Positions 1 through 13,500 of a stretch of DNA of 64,000 nt are shown piece by piece. Position 1 is the stretch's first letter, and the number at the start of each line of letters is the position of its first letter. Made by a program: the position numbers and the translations under genes. The notes beneath the pieces are model-generated. The model had not been told where the DNA came from. It did not search any database and worked only from the letters and a program-made list of their open reading frames with translations. The DNA comes from Trichoplax adhaerens (Eukaryota > Placozoa > Uniplacotomia > Trichoplacea > Trichoplacidae). The DNA lies in NCBI RefSeq assembly GCF_000150275.1, contig NW_002060944.1, positions 4,847,080-4,911,079 on the forward strand, read 5' to 3'.

Positions 1-1309
1 GATATCTGGATCAATAAAAAGCAATACCAATATAATAAGCTTCATTGTTAGTCTAAATCGAATAATTGAAGGAATAATACCTAGGATTATTAGCATTTTT
101 ATAGTCTTCTAAAATGATAAGATGTTATCAAAAGCTCTCTTCTAACTATTAATAGATGGTAACTGGAGATTGCATTCTAGGATAAAAATTACTTTTAATA
201 TATCATAGAGCGTTATCTAATTAATGAAAGAAGATTTGGACAAACAAGTTTCCGATTGTAACATTGACTATAGCGAAAATATGTTCGATAAATCTAGTAC
301 TCACTTCTTAAAAGCCGTGTAATCTATGAGACTAAGAATTGGCTTCTTTGAGTTACCAAATTTTAAACTAATACTATAAATGGAGGATATAAGATTCATG
401 CAATTGATCAAGAAATTACGATAGCTTGTTTAGAGTATTGACTTTGCTGTAGTAAACTATTACATTATCACATGCTTCATTTATTTTCTATTTGTGAAAG
501 TTCTATAAATAATAGACTGAACAATTTAAGTCCTACAGCAGCAATTCGATACGATACTCAATATTTCAAGTTAACAAAATTTTTTTTCTACTAATTTTAA
601 AATAAACATTTGCCTTACCACAACTGAATTTATTTCCTAGGATAGTATTGTAGATAAATTCTCCTCTCCTATTCAGGTTACTTAAATTGAGCCAATAATT
701 AATAATTCAAGTTAACTTTTAAAAGATAAGAGTTGGTAGAAACCGCAGAACCGTTGTCCTAAATGTTTTGCTAATTAGAAAAGAAAATTATTAAAAATTT
801 TCAGCAACATTTGCAATAAATAAGATCTGGTAAACAACTTTATTGCTAGAGCATGTGAATATCATATGGGAAATTTGCTTTCGAAATGAGTAATGCACTG
901 TATCATAGCTTTTCAAAAATAAACTGCAGACAGCGATCAACAATCTGAAATAAATTTCTTTTTATTCTCTTCTCGTGGCTTAATTATCTTAATACAAACA
1001 TTCTAAAGCCATTTAAGTATACATGCAAACTACTATGCTTGCATCCCAATTAATTTTAGCGTAATAGTTAGTAATTGAAATTGAATATAATTGTTGTTTT
1101 AGTCATAAAGTTGTCATAACCAATACAACTAGCAATAATTTCATCTTTACCGAACAGATGTGACTCATTAAAGTCCTATTCAACAATAACACAAGATAAT
1201 GTTTGATTAAAAATTAAAAATTCAATGCTATTACCAATGGGGCAGCAAAGAAGGACGTGATCAAGGAATGGTGAGAATTTGTAAATTAAACAGCCTTCTG
1301 TTACTGCAA
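1..1309. other. gene-free AT-rich stretch
   Basis: No long open frame, splice-consistent exon series or RNA gene could be recognised here. The sequence is uniformly AT-rich and looks like intergenic DNA. It ends at the target-site duplication of a solo LTR. Confidence 0.5.
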
Positions 1310-1314
1310 CAACT

Positions 1315-1864
1315 TGTGATATATACCAATCACGAAATTCCAAATTTTAGAAAAATAAGGGCTTTATTGAATCTTATACAAAGATTAACTACACAGCTCT
1401 ACTCTAGCCGAATACTACTTCTAAAGACTTCTAGAACGAACTAACAGAATAATCTAAAGTTCCATGCTTTTATACTTTTCGTAGCATTCGCAGCTACAAT
1501 CCGCATAGCAACCTTTTACCTTATTTTAAACATAGTTAAATTATTCTTAGTAAGACTATTCTACTGCGGACCATCATTAATCCAATATGGATACGACTAC
1601 AGTACTTACGTAGACATTATTCACACCAGCCAAAGTATAATGAATTAACCATATCCTAATATATGATTTACAGTTCTATTTCTACCTATAGCCATATTAG
1701 TAACTCAACAGCTTACTGTATATAGTCATCTGTACTCTAGCATAGAGTCTCTACCACTACAGTCTATAGGTACAGCTACCAAATATCTCTTAGGATAAAT
1801 ATCTACCGTACATTATACTACACATGGCTAACAGTCTACAATCACAATACTAAGTTACATTACA
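1315..1864. mobile_element. solo LTR, copy 1
   Basis: A 550-bp element starting TGTGATATATACC and ending GTTACATTACA, so it has the TG...CA ends of an LTR. It is flanked by a perfect 5-bp direct repeat, CAACT (1310-1314 and 1865-1869). A near-identical copy in the same orientation lies at 21716-22277, also with its own 5-bp duplication. That pattern is diagnostic of integrase-mediated insertion. No internal region, primer-binding site or polypurine tract adjoins it, so it is read as a solo LTR left by recombination between the two LTRs of a retrotransposon. The superfamily cannot be told from the LTR alone. Strand is not assigned. Confidence 0.88.
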
Positions 1865-1869
1865 CAACT

Positions 1870-4800
1870 ACATTGCAGTGTTGTCTAAAATACTGAAAAT
1901 ATCCTAATAGTCAATTGTATATCAAAATTAATCTTATGGTCAACACAAACTAGAACTGGCTATTTTAAAAAAATTTGAAGTTTACTTTATTCTAAGCCTG
2001 AATTAATTTCTCGTATATGCGAAGATTACTAAAGTTCATTAGGCAATCGTAATCGGTTGCCTAAAGTAATAGAAAGTATTAAATATGATATCTTGATCAT
2101 TCTGATAGAAGAAGGTAGATGCCGTTGGAGTTAAATAAATAATGTAACCTTATAACTAGGGAATTGTAAATCTAAACATTTTATACAGTGGTAAATTGTC
2201 ACTTGTGCTTTCTTCACGAGTAGAGGCTTGTTAAAGTTTCTGGCTTATTTATAAGTTCAGAACCTTAGATACTAAGAAATATGTTTGCTTCCAAGAAACA
2301 TGCAATCGTATTTTTTAATTAAACCCTGAAATCTCTAACGTATATTAAATCGAAATCATCGGCATAGAAAGGTATTGTAAGAAATCAAGAGCTGAATTTT
2401 CTTGGCTTTAAATTGATTGTTTCAAATTTCGCATTAATCAAAAGCACTGAAATACAAGCGTAACCTATAGGCTTTGCTTTTATATTTTATATTGTAACTT
2501 TCAATATTCTCAGTTTGCATGCAAATTGAAGGCATTAAGATAGAAACTTGCCTAAAGAACGAATACTAGTATTTTTTGACTTTAAATATCAATATTTCTA
2601 GTTATATAACAAAAATGATGTTGAGTTAAAAGCTTGTAGTAGAAATGAATAGTTTCATTGTTGATTTAGTTTCAGTATTTCTATTTTACAAATAAATCCA
2701 AAGAATTTAGTTAGAGAACTTATTCCAAACAAAACAATAGTCTAATACTAACTTAGTTTTCAATATTTCTAGTCTGTATCGAAATCTAAGACTAAAATAA
2801 AGCATAGTAAGAGAATTGACAGTGATATATTCAACTTCCAAAAGCTGAGAATAAAAAGTAGTGATTACTTAACAATAAATACACGTAATTTTGACCTCAG
2901 CAATGAATAACTGAGAAAGAAAGACCATTAATGAGAAAGAGGGAATAAAGCTTTAAAATGCAGTCGCAGTACTTTGTATAATGGATAAAAATTTTTTGAT
3001 ATTTCTATTTTAAGATGAAAATATTGGATGAAGAAGTTTAATTCACTTATAGGTTGCAGTTACCTGATACGCCTTCGTAGTTGAAATAGAATAGATTTAA
3101 ATGATCTTATTAATCGAATTCTAGTCTATTGACCAGCCAAAATTGGATAAGCTTTGAGTTCTAAAATTTTCAAAATACTGTTATTAAACCTTAGAATGAT
3201 AACAAACAATCAATTACCCCAAAGATTCAAGTTAACAAGATGAAAATTGTGTCAACAATCTTTTAGTAATATGAAATGAATAAATTGCAAGCATTATTGA
3301 TAGTATTTAATAACTACCAGCTAGAATTCAAGATTGACGTATGGATAGACGATTATTGAATAAAATTTTAATCAAATAATTAAAAAAATCAAGACTAGCA
3401 GTAAACTAACTGATGTTAATTCAGTTTTCTTATATTGTCATCGATTGAATTCTTGTTGTCATTAAAAAGAATAATACCGTAGCATTAATCAATTAAACCC
3501 CTAAGATTCAATTAATTACTGTTTATAGAAAATGGATGAATACTCGATTTGTTATTCTGTTGCTAATAAACAGTGAATTATACAATACGTATGGTATTGT
3601 TATAAATGACTGATTTTGTTTAAGTTATGAGCCAAGTTAAAAAATTCGGTTTTGTTATTGAATATTGGGAAATAATTTTCACGCATTGAGTAGTACAACA
3701 GTGAGAAAATTATGAATCCCTTGCATAGGCAGGATAATTTATGAAATAGACGTATCAATGCTCAGATTGACATAAAATGATATTGAATATGAAAATGGTA
3801 TTAATAGGTAAATAAATTATGAGGGCAAATTCCACCTTGTTATAAAATCTCTTTCCTATGACATAATATCGAATTAAAAGACATGACGCTAATTGCGCAC
3901 CCAATTTGCCACTATTTAGGCTTACAATAGCAGCATAAACAAATATGTATTAGTCTTGAATACAGGGTGAAAAATCTATATTAAAATTTGTGATCGTTTA
4001 CTAATAAATAATGAATAAAATAAACGTATAGATGATAATGGTATTCTGGAGACTTACTGGAATGATATGTAACATGAAGAGTTTACAATGGTAAATATAA
4101 AATTTCAACTGTTAAACTTTTCAGTCTTTCTTCTAATTCTAGACGTAATAAATAAATAGCGATGCAGCAGTAAATCATTATCGAAGCTGTAGCTACTTTA
4201 TAGAATATCTTATGATTATACAACAGACATTCGTTATTAATTGTAGAAGAACATTGAGAATCGAACACCCAACTTTTGGCAATTGGGTTAATAGAATCAG
4301 TAATACATGAAGTATACAAATGATTTAGAAATGGACTAACTAGATTGATGCACATCACCTAGTATTAATAATTGCAGTCATTAAGCGTTTAAATACCCTG
4401 CATAAAACTCCATACCAAAATATCTTGTTATCCTAGTACATAGCCATGATGGGGATATAATGCTACGTCTGTATCTATTTTGAAACAATTTACGAGATGT
4501 TATGACAGGAAAAAATATACACAGATTGGCATAGCAGAAATGTGAGGAAAATTAAACTAGCGGTGGGTAAGTAAAGAATGCTTTAAGTAAATATAGGGTG
4601 GGATGTTATTGAATGAAAACAGCAATTAAAGCTGAAAAATCATGGATTAACTTAGGCTTGATGCTTTATCATAGCATAATAAAACGAAAATCGAACTCAA
4701 ATCTCCTTGTCGATTTGTAATAATTTGAAACTATCGTGACTGTAAATACGGGAAATGTTGAATCTTGATAAAATTATTGACTTATTAGACGGTATAAATA

Positions 4801-7071
4801 TTTCTCGAAATAGGAACTAAGATTATCAAATTAGTTACGACTAGCGTCCATTTCCTTAAAGGTTCATGATAGTATCTAAGAATTAAATTTCCATAACGTT
4901 AAATTGATGGTTTTTAAAATATAAGAATTTTGCTACAGACTCATTCAAAAATTACCAAAACCAAATATAAGTCTTATTATCCAAATAGTATCAAATTTTC
5001 TGTTTTATGCAGTAAGAAATAAATGGATAGAATCCGATACTATATCTCGAATTAAGGCTTAATTTTGATTTATAGAGCAGTATTTATCAATTAAAATTTC
5101 TAATTTATATTATAGTAACAAATAGATAAATACTAATAAGACATGTTGAATTAAAAAGCTTTATGTTAACTTCAAGAGATATAGTTTCTAACCAACACTT
5201 CTAATGTTACTCCTTAGTCAGAAACAAATAACACTCATGGATACTGAAATCGCATCTTAAATGAAAAAATTTCCTTTCCGTTATATAAAAACATTTAGTA
5301 ATGAAATATTTTAATCTTATTTTCTTATGTAAAGAATGATGGATATCTACAAAATGGACTGTCTTAAAACATTTATTTCACTGCAGAGTATTGATTCAAA
5401 ATTGAATAGAATTTTTGAACATATTTGCATTTAGACTTAAACATTATGAAATTCTCAAATTAGGAATTACAGTAAAATTAATCAACTCAATTTTGTCTAA
5501 TTTATAAATTAATCGGAACCAAGTCTATTTAATCAGCTTGAAATAAAGGATTTAACCATCCCCTTATCCGAAACATGTTTATTTATCGTTAAAATTTCTA
5601 AATCTAATTGATGGAATGTCTGCCCCTTCTTTTTTGACATTATTATTAATTTAGTAAGCTTTGCAGAAGGTGAAAGAGTTATGATAAAATTCAAGTGCTG
5701 TAAAAATAAGAAATCAAATTATATTGAATACTAAATAGCGGAAGTCTGTCATTATAAGAGTAGAATAATACAGCAAGAGAAAATAAAAGGTTTTTAGCTA
5801 TAATCATTTCTTAACTACTAGTAATAGTAATTTACTTTAAACTGCCTTTCAATATAGAGGAAATTTAATTAAAATGGAAGTAGCAAGTATCACTAATCTA
5901 TCCAAAATCATTGATTGAAAATTTTACTACTAATTGATGAGGCCAATAGAGCTACGTTACATCAATAGATACTATTTGAAACGACGTACACTATATTAAG
6001 CGAGGAAAAGCACTTAAGTTTTTATCAAATACCGCTTAGTGCATATCGGTAGCCACGGCTAAGGAAACTTCAAACTAGATAATTTTGTAATAAAAGTGGC
6101 GTCTAAATTCTTCCATTCTCTAATATCAAGATTTCAGCCATAAAGTAGAAACCAGAGTTAAATGTTTCATAAGATGTTCTCGAAAGATTCGTAAAGTGAA
6201 ATGAAATATTAAAATATTTCGCAGAACATGCCCTTCAAAGTCAATTACACTTGATATTCTCGTAATACTTGTGCCATAGTGAATAACATTATTAGTATAG
6301 CCATAAAGCAAGATAGAAAGAAGAATAACTAATGAGCTAATTGGCATATAGAAGATGTGAATAGTTAATAAAATGGAATTTAATATTAACATCTAGATAT
6401 GAAATCCAGATAAATTTCTATTGGTAAATCATCGACTGCTTTAGTATCTCTTACTACTATTACTAATACTATTACAACTGCCACGAAAATAAACATGGGA
6501 AATAAAGAAAAGTCAATGACCTAATTGGATTAAGCAGAAAGTACAAAATATTCCTAATGCCCCGCAGATATACCTGAACATACTGTAATATTCGTTAATT
6601 GTTATAGTATCCCCGCTATGGCGACTAACGTCTTTACTGCTACTAACTAGACTAAACAACGGACTCACAAAATTCATAAAAACAGAATGAAACCTAAAAA
6701 AGTTCCAGAAAATCATTAGCAATCCTACATCATAGCATACATTAGGGAAAACTTCGACATCTATGAAGTGCAGTGACAGCACCTACTCAGTCTAACAGGA
6801 TTAATTTGAAAGCTTTCGAGCTGCTAAGTAAACCTATAAGCTTTTAGATAATTACTTGGCTTGATATCAATAGCATTCCGAAAACTCTTTTCTAGAGAAT
6901 AGCTTATTTAGATAATTTAGTAGAGTTCATTCGGTCCGTAATCCTCTGCTATTATACTTCTGTGTGCTGATAATTTTGATATTCTTAAATGAAAACTGAA
7001 AATAAGAATTATTATACTATTTTTAATAAATAAAGAGACCAAGCTTAGATTAGAAATGGTTCCGGTTAAAA
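1870..7071. other. gene-free AT-rich stretch with broken hydrophobic ORFs
   Basis: No intact gene is supported. Short minus-strand ORFs at 4083-4358, 6126-6392 and 6513-6782 are rich in hydrophobic residues but carry no motif that identifies a family. The last two may be remnants of one membrane-protein gene and are listed separately. Confidence 0.45.
6126..6782 (-). pseudogene. possible multipass membrane-protein remnant
   Basis: Read on the minus strand, three blocks follow each other in different frames. The first (6782-6513) ends in a hydrophobic stretch after NEYYSMFRYICGALGIF. The second (about 6500-6395) reads MFIFVAVVIVLVIVVRDTKA, then an acidic/aliphatic segment. The third (6392-6126) includes FYMPISSLVILLSILLYGY. 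Two shifts of frame separate them and I see no convincing splice sites at the joins. The pattern of hydrophobic segments and short charged loops would suit a decayed receptor-like membrane protein, for instance a rhodopsin-type receptor, but no diagnostic motif is present. Chance open frames in AT-rich DNA also tend to be hydrophobic, so this is a weak call. Confidence 0.25.
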
Positions 7072-7507
7072 TGTTACTAAATTATTTGAGACTTGAACAA
7101 CTCACGGTATTTAAGTGTAAGGTGCAATTACTTTGCAGAGCCTTGCGGCTCTAGTTGCTATACTAGGATATGTATACTGTACAGTGTAAGTCGCTATGTC
7201 AAGAATATTCACAAGGCACCATCGGCGTTGGCCGAGACTATAAAAAGCCGAGCACTAGCTTAGTTGCTCAGTTCCATTTAATCACTTACAGGATCTAAGA
7301 ATAGTTTTACGATTTTCTTTAGTACATTTTATGACTAAGATTAACGTAAATAAAGTGAAGTATTTAAACCTATTACTCATTAGTAGCTCATTTGTGTAGC
7401 TGAGAGTTAGTTCAACTACGATCGGTCCCTAAGTTAGTTGGGAACACGAGTACTAGTGAAGATAGTGTTTAAGACCCGGTTTCTAGTTACAAAGGAGATT
7501 TGTAACA
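7072..7507 (+). mobile_element. LTR-like element (TGTTAC...GTAACA)
   Basis: A 436-bp block bounded by the inverted ends TGTTAC and GTAACA. It is richer in GC than its surroundings. Inside are a TATA-like box, TATAAAAA (7239-7246), and about 105 bp further on a polyadenylation-type AATAAA (7349-7354). This is the order expected of the U3-R part of an LTR and gives the plus orientation. The flanks TAAAA and ATTTC do not form a target-site duplication, so either the ends are misjudged or the insertion is old or rearranged. Its ends resemble those of the candidate at 40331-40668 (TGTCAC...GTGACA), which may be a relative. Confidence 0.42.
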
Positions 7508-10500
7508 ATTTCCCATCTCGTCTAATTGATCATCATATACAGCAAAGTATAGCCAAATTGTAGAAGTGAAGTATTTCACCAGACAATAACAGTCAGAAAA
7601 TAAAATGGGTTATGCTTTGATATTAATTGTGCGAATAGATAGGTTAAAAGAAGAAGTAAGTGTCATCATCTTCCCATAGGGAAAGATCGAAATCTATTCA
7701 CTAGAATATCTACCTTGAAAACAAAGATGTAAACAGTAACTATTAAAAATGTTTACTATTCAATTTTTCCTCAACAATTTCGATATTTCTTCTAGATGGA
7801 AAAGATTAAACTTTATACTGCCCCTAGATTTTCATGTATAAGGATTATAGGAAATTACATAATGCAAATTAATCATAAAAATTTGTTTCACAAACGCTAA
7901 CGTATAAGTAAAATTTGATATCAAAACTTGTCTAAATGGGGCGATTTAGCCACTGATTATAGTTATTAAAAATTATGATAAAAACGATGCGGATACTAAT
8001 CTTTTCCATAAAAGAGTATTATTATTTCTGAATTATTTGAGCTTTGAATGGGAGAGATTGAGATCAGGGAGCTATGATTGCATGTGAATGCTAATTTTTT
8101 CTATAAAAAGCTATCATTACTTCTACCATATTTGGTGTTAAGAAGAGAGCTGGAATTAGAGAGTTCCAATTATTAAATATCCGAAATTACATATTCAAAT
8201 AAAGGTTATATTCTCTTAATCATGGTTTTCCTTAATAAAACCTGCTAAATTATTGAACATCTGTATAAAACTTCCCTAGTATGAAAACAGATCAATAAAA
8301 TGAGAGATGAGTAGTTCGAGTTTAGTCTGTTATTCCAGTATCTGATAAATGGAGTACTTGGGATAGTCCTGGAATGGTTATTTAATCAGTCTCGGTGTCT
8401 AAGCTGGTTAAACTAATTGCAGTATACAATTTTTGATAGCCATTAAAGATATATATTTTTTTGAATTACTATAAAGCAGAGCATAAGAAGCAGCTTCTGA
8501 TATAATAATCTAGAATGATCAAAATTAATACCGTCGTAGCTAATGCGAATCATGAACAGAATAATGAATATGGGAGTAATTTTGGGACTAACATTAGATT
8601 GCAGATAAGCTATACAGACAATTTCACCTTCGTAATTTCATTTTTTTAATCAGCATTTTCATATTAAGTTACGCTAAAAATCTTTATGTGATTAATTTCC
8701 TACCATAACAATTATTAGTGAACGGATATGGAAACTATTCTACTGCAATTTAATGAAGATTCCGGTTTGGAAGGGAATACATGAACTATAGCAAGATTGG
8801 ATTCCAACTAGGCAAGCGGTATAGTTTCTAATGCTTGCCATAATCTGTAAATTTTCAAGTCTTTGATAGCTTTAGACGTTTTTTTTGCTATAATATTTTT
8901 ACCTCATATAAACCTCACCCTATCTACAGTAAACCGGAAATTAATGACAAAAGTAAAATTCTGATGAGAAAGATCAAGTCTCTATCGATGTCTTTGTTTA
9001 AAGATATCATAACCCGTAATCGATTTCACAATATATATTTGCTCGTGCTTTAAATTCAAGATGGCTACTTGAGTATTGTGAAATGCTAAGAACTATTACA
9101 AAAGTTTTATAATTCAAATTCAGTCCGTTTGATAGCTTTAATGTACATGACTATTCCTTGATCTCTGTATTGATGAAGAATAATATTGCGAGCAAATAGT
9201 GCTTGTAAATCTTAGAAATTCATGAAAAATTTCAGGCATTACTTTTTTTAATTTAAAGTATACGTTTTATGAAATATGATTCTATAGCTGCTGTCGGCTA
9301 TAGTAATCAAAAGATCTTCAAGCAGTCTAGTCTGCACATGGTCTAGATAAGCTGTGACTAAAAAACTAACATAAACTTCCATTTCTAGCACATTTACCTT
9401 ATATATTTGGAAATAAGCATAATAAGGTACAATATCGTTTTGAGGAAATAACACGGTATTAAATTCAGCACTTGAAATTTTTACTCATATAACTTATGCT
9501 CCGAATTTTACTCTTGAATTAGTTGGTCAGATCGACTAATTAATATCTTACCTTATCGTAACTGATAGTAGTCTTTTCTGAACGTATAGTCTTAATAAGC
9601 TCTAACCCGCCAAAACTGTCACGAATTTCCTTCCCTATCAAATTTGAAATAAAAATAGCAGAGTCATCACAGTTTCGATAGAACATAGTACATTTGAATT
9701 CTATTCTGATCTTTGCAAATTTTCTTATCTAACTTGTAATTTTACCACTGAATTAGTCAGATCAACATATTATTAACTTATCCTATCTTGTGTGCGAGCA
9801 AATAAAAATATACCAATCGATAGCTTTAAAGATTGATTTAATATTATAGACATAATACAATCATAAAGGTATGTATTTTGGCAAATTTAATAATCGACAT
9901 TTTGGCGTAGTTAGATATGGTATGATAAATGTGATACATACTCGTAAATTGCCAACTGTCATATTTTTTCCATAATGATCTAGAGACAATGTTCTAGAAA
10001 CTATTTATCTACGTGACACAACCGTATATAAGATTTATTTGGATTAACAAATGACGCCATCATTTCTACGTTATGACAAATTTAAATACATTTTCTTTTT
10101 AAATAATTTAAGACATAACATTGAATCTGGCATAAAGAATGACTCCTGAAATTAGAATTTTATATCAGTGTGGGATCACTCACATTGTTTAGCGTGTGCT
10201 GATATATCTCATTATTACGGTGTTAAAGATTACCTTAAAGTATAAATACGTTATTTTGATCGTTAAAAAGTTGATAGCTTGTCGCTGGGGTTATAGATTG
10301 TAAAACTAATTCATTTTCCATTAAGGGTAAGTGAATGAGTTAGATATCTCATTTACAAGAGAGCTCAAAGGTCAAATCGTGTCTTGATCATAACTGTCTC
10401 GTGTTCTATGCGTGCTCTAACGCATTTTAAAGTAGAGCATAAAGTTATATAAATTTTGGTCTAACAGGCGACAGCAATATCGTTTACTAGTATAGATTTC

Positions 10501-13500
10501 ATGTATAATGCTATGGATACTGGCAAATATACATAGAAGGTATAAAAGCAATGTAAGAAGGTCGCTATTTTGCCATTTGATTGTTTACGAGAAAGGAAAA
10601 GGTCGACATCGCTTCTGCAGTGAAACTTTAGGAAAAAATTTAGTTATCACGGAGAAATATTATTGATATATAGTTTGAGATTGGTGAATGCTATTCATTA
10701 ATTATTAGATGATGACATAAATCATTAAAATTGGGAGCCAGACATACTCTGGGAAGAATTGCAATGTACGTTTTGAAACATAGTGAGAATATAAGAACTG
10801 ATGATTATGGTATGAACAGAAATAAAATGACTCTTGTCTGGATAACTTCTATGTAAATCAATGTATAATGAAACCTTTTACTTTTTTATATTACTGTGAA
10901 TTGTAAATTACCGTAGTATGAAAATATTATAATAACAGAAAATTAATAACTCAGTAAATTTATAATATAGGTAAAATACATATTATCGATATGATATTTA
11001 CAAACCTTCATTTGCAACTCAGTGCGCGAATATTAGTTCGTAAAACTAAATCTAGGCACTGCTCGTTGAATAGCAATTAGCTGATCATACCGCAATCTCT
11101 CAAGATTATAAAATAGGCTACGGACTATCATAACAAATGTCGCCATAAAAAATGATTTGTAAATTGATAACTCAGTAAATTTCTATCAGGTATAAAATTT
11201 AGTACGTACGGTATTTATATCTATTAGAATATAATGTACATAAGTCAATTAGCTAAACCAAATTTATACTCTATACGTTGAGCTATCCGTACAATACACA
11301 CGCCTTACTCTAGAGGTTATCATATAAATGAATTGTGGACTATCTAATCAATATTGCAAAGTTGAAAATTTAAAAGGAAATTAAACGAGTTTCATTACAG
11401 ATTTCATGAAATTATAGCCTAAAACATCAACATCTATTGCTAATAAATACTGTTACTTGAATTAGCCATGAATTACATATCCTTTAACCCTCAAAAGTGA
11501 AAAATATATTACGGATTATTACATTAATCTATCAAAAAACCCTAACCCACTGTATAAACGAAATGCTAAGTAATCATTCGTTACTTCTAATATTAGTATA
11601 AATTAGAGCCCTTTAATCCGGTTTGTTCTCAATTTTACCAGCCAAATAATATTGCATAATTGTCACATATGCTCGTATACTTATTGTGTTTGCTAACAAG
11701 ATGATTCATGTTGTTTTGCTTGCATAAATGAAGAAGTAGAAAAAGGAATATACCACAGCGGCGAATAGATTTTACTTTAATAAATTAACTTAACTAAGTA
11801 TCAATGCTCTGATTACAAAGCAGAGAAAATTATCCTGATGATTAAAAATTATCGGCGATCATCAGCAATTGCAGGTTACTACGTCAAATAATAATATATT
11901 AATAGCCGTGAGCTCCCCGCCAAAATAATCAATAATTTATCAATTTCTGAATTGAATATAAAATTGTTAACAATTGTAAGATTTTTCATAAATTGATCAC
12001 CAGTTAATTATATTTACGTCAAATATTAAATTATTAACATTACAAGATTTTCCAAGGATTTTACCATGTTTATGCCTTATATTTTTGTTGAGTATTCATT
12101 AATTTTTTAACGCATCGTTATCTATTCATTTATAAAAAAATTTTACTTTTGTATTTACTATTGATGCAAAGCATATCATAGCTTGTAAAACTTCTGTTAA
12201 TATCTAAATGCTTTCACCTTGATTTTCTTTTCTGTTCCGAAAGATTCTATAATGATTTAAAAATTAGCTAGACTACCTCAATATCAATCAATAAGAAAAA
12301 TTACTGCCGATTACTAAATTCTGATATAGTCATACAAAACTCCTAGATTACTGGCATTCTAAGCGCTTGAAAATGTATATTATCATTGCTATACGAGAAC
12401 AGTAATATCTTACTAGGTAAATGATTTATCCACGTAGATACTAAAATGAAATTAACATTTAAAATCCATCTTGTGGATAGATCCAGCGTTAATCTAGAAA
12501 AGTATGATTAAAGCATATCAGACTAAGCTGATTTATACAGCAAATAATTAGATATTTTCCTTAGTAATTTATTACAAGTAGCCAAAGTAATTTTCTCTAT
12601 GTCTCCTAATAATCTATAGAAAATGCAGTTTAGAAAATTAATCATAAGAAGATGCATTTAATCAATTCTTTTTTCCGTCCATAATATGTATATCAATTCA
12701 ACAGATATCCAAATGCATTTACTTCCTTAACCGAGAAGGATAATAGAACAGGGTCGTAATTTTCTCAGTTTACTTAGAAATAATCTACTACTCACTATCC
12801 ACATCTAAGCAAAACTTTATTCACTTCCCAGATCTAGTTATAATTGTCTTCTTGGCATGACAATAGAATATACGGAACTTCTTGTAGTCTTGCCTGTCGT
12901 CTACTTTTCTATCAGTATAGAACGAAAATAATCAAATGAAAGAACAGACTATCCGCTTATTTACATTCAAGTACCGTATAGACTTATTTACTTTTGCTGA
13001 ATCTATCCGAAGTAGCTAAAAATATCTTATTATAACAGTAAAATATATACTGTACATTTCCGTATACCCTAGTCTATTATCTATTTAGTAGTATGTATAG
13101 ATCGGAAGTAAACTAACAATAATAAAAAAGATAACTATGCCATCATTCTTTCTATTAAGATAACTATTCCAGCTGGGGATTGGAAAAATAAAGTATAAGC
13201 TATATATTTATATACAGCTCCATCCAAAAAGAAAGCATGGTAGGAATTTCCCATTGCTAATTAACTTTCCATACCAATCTTCTTCCTTTCATATTCCTTC
13301 GATAGCTCCGCTTTGTAATGGAAAACATCATAACAAGGAATGCTAAATCCAGATAAATGATTTTGAATGATTCTACTAATTTAGTATTGCCATTATCCCT
13401 AGCTTTATTCAGCAGTGTGCCTCTTATACACAGCTTTCATTTCTGTTACTTCCATGTTTAAAGATTTTACATTCCAAATGATCATACTGTTTTTGCATAA

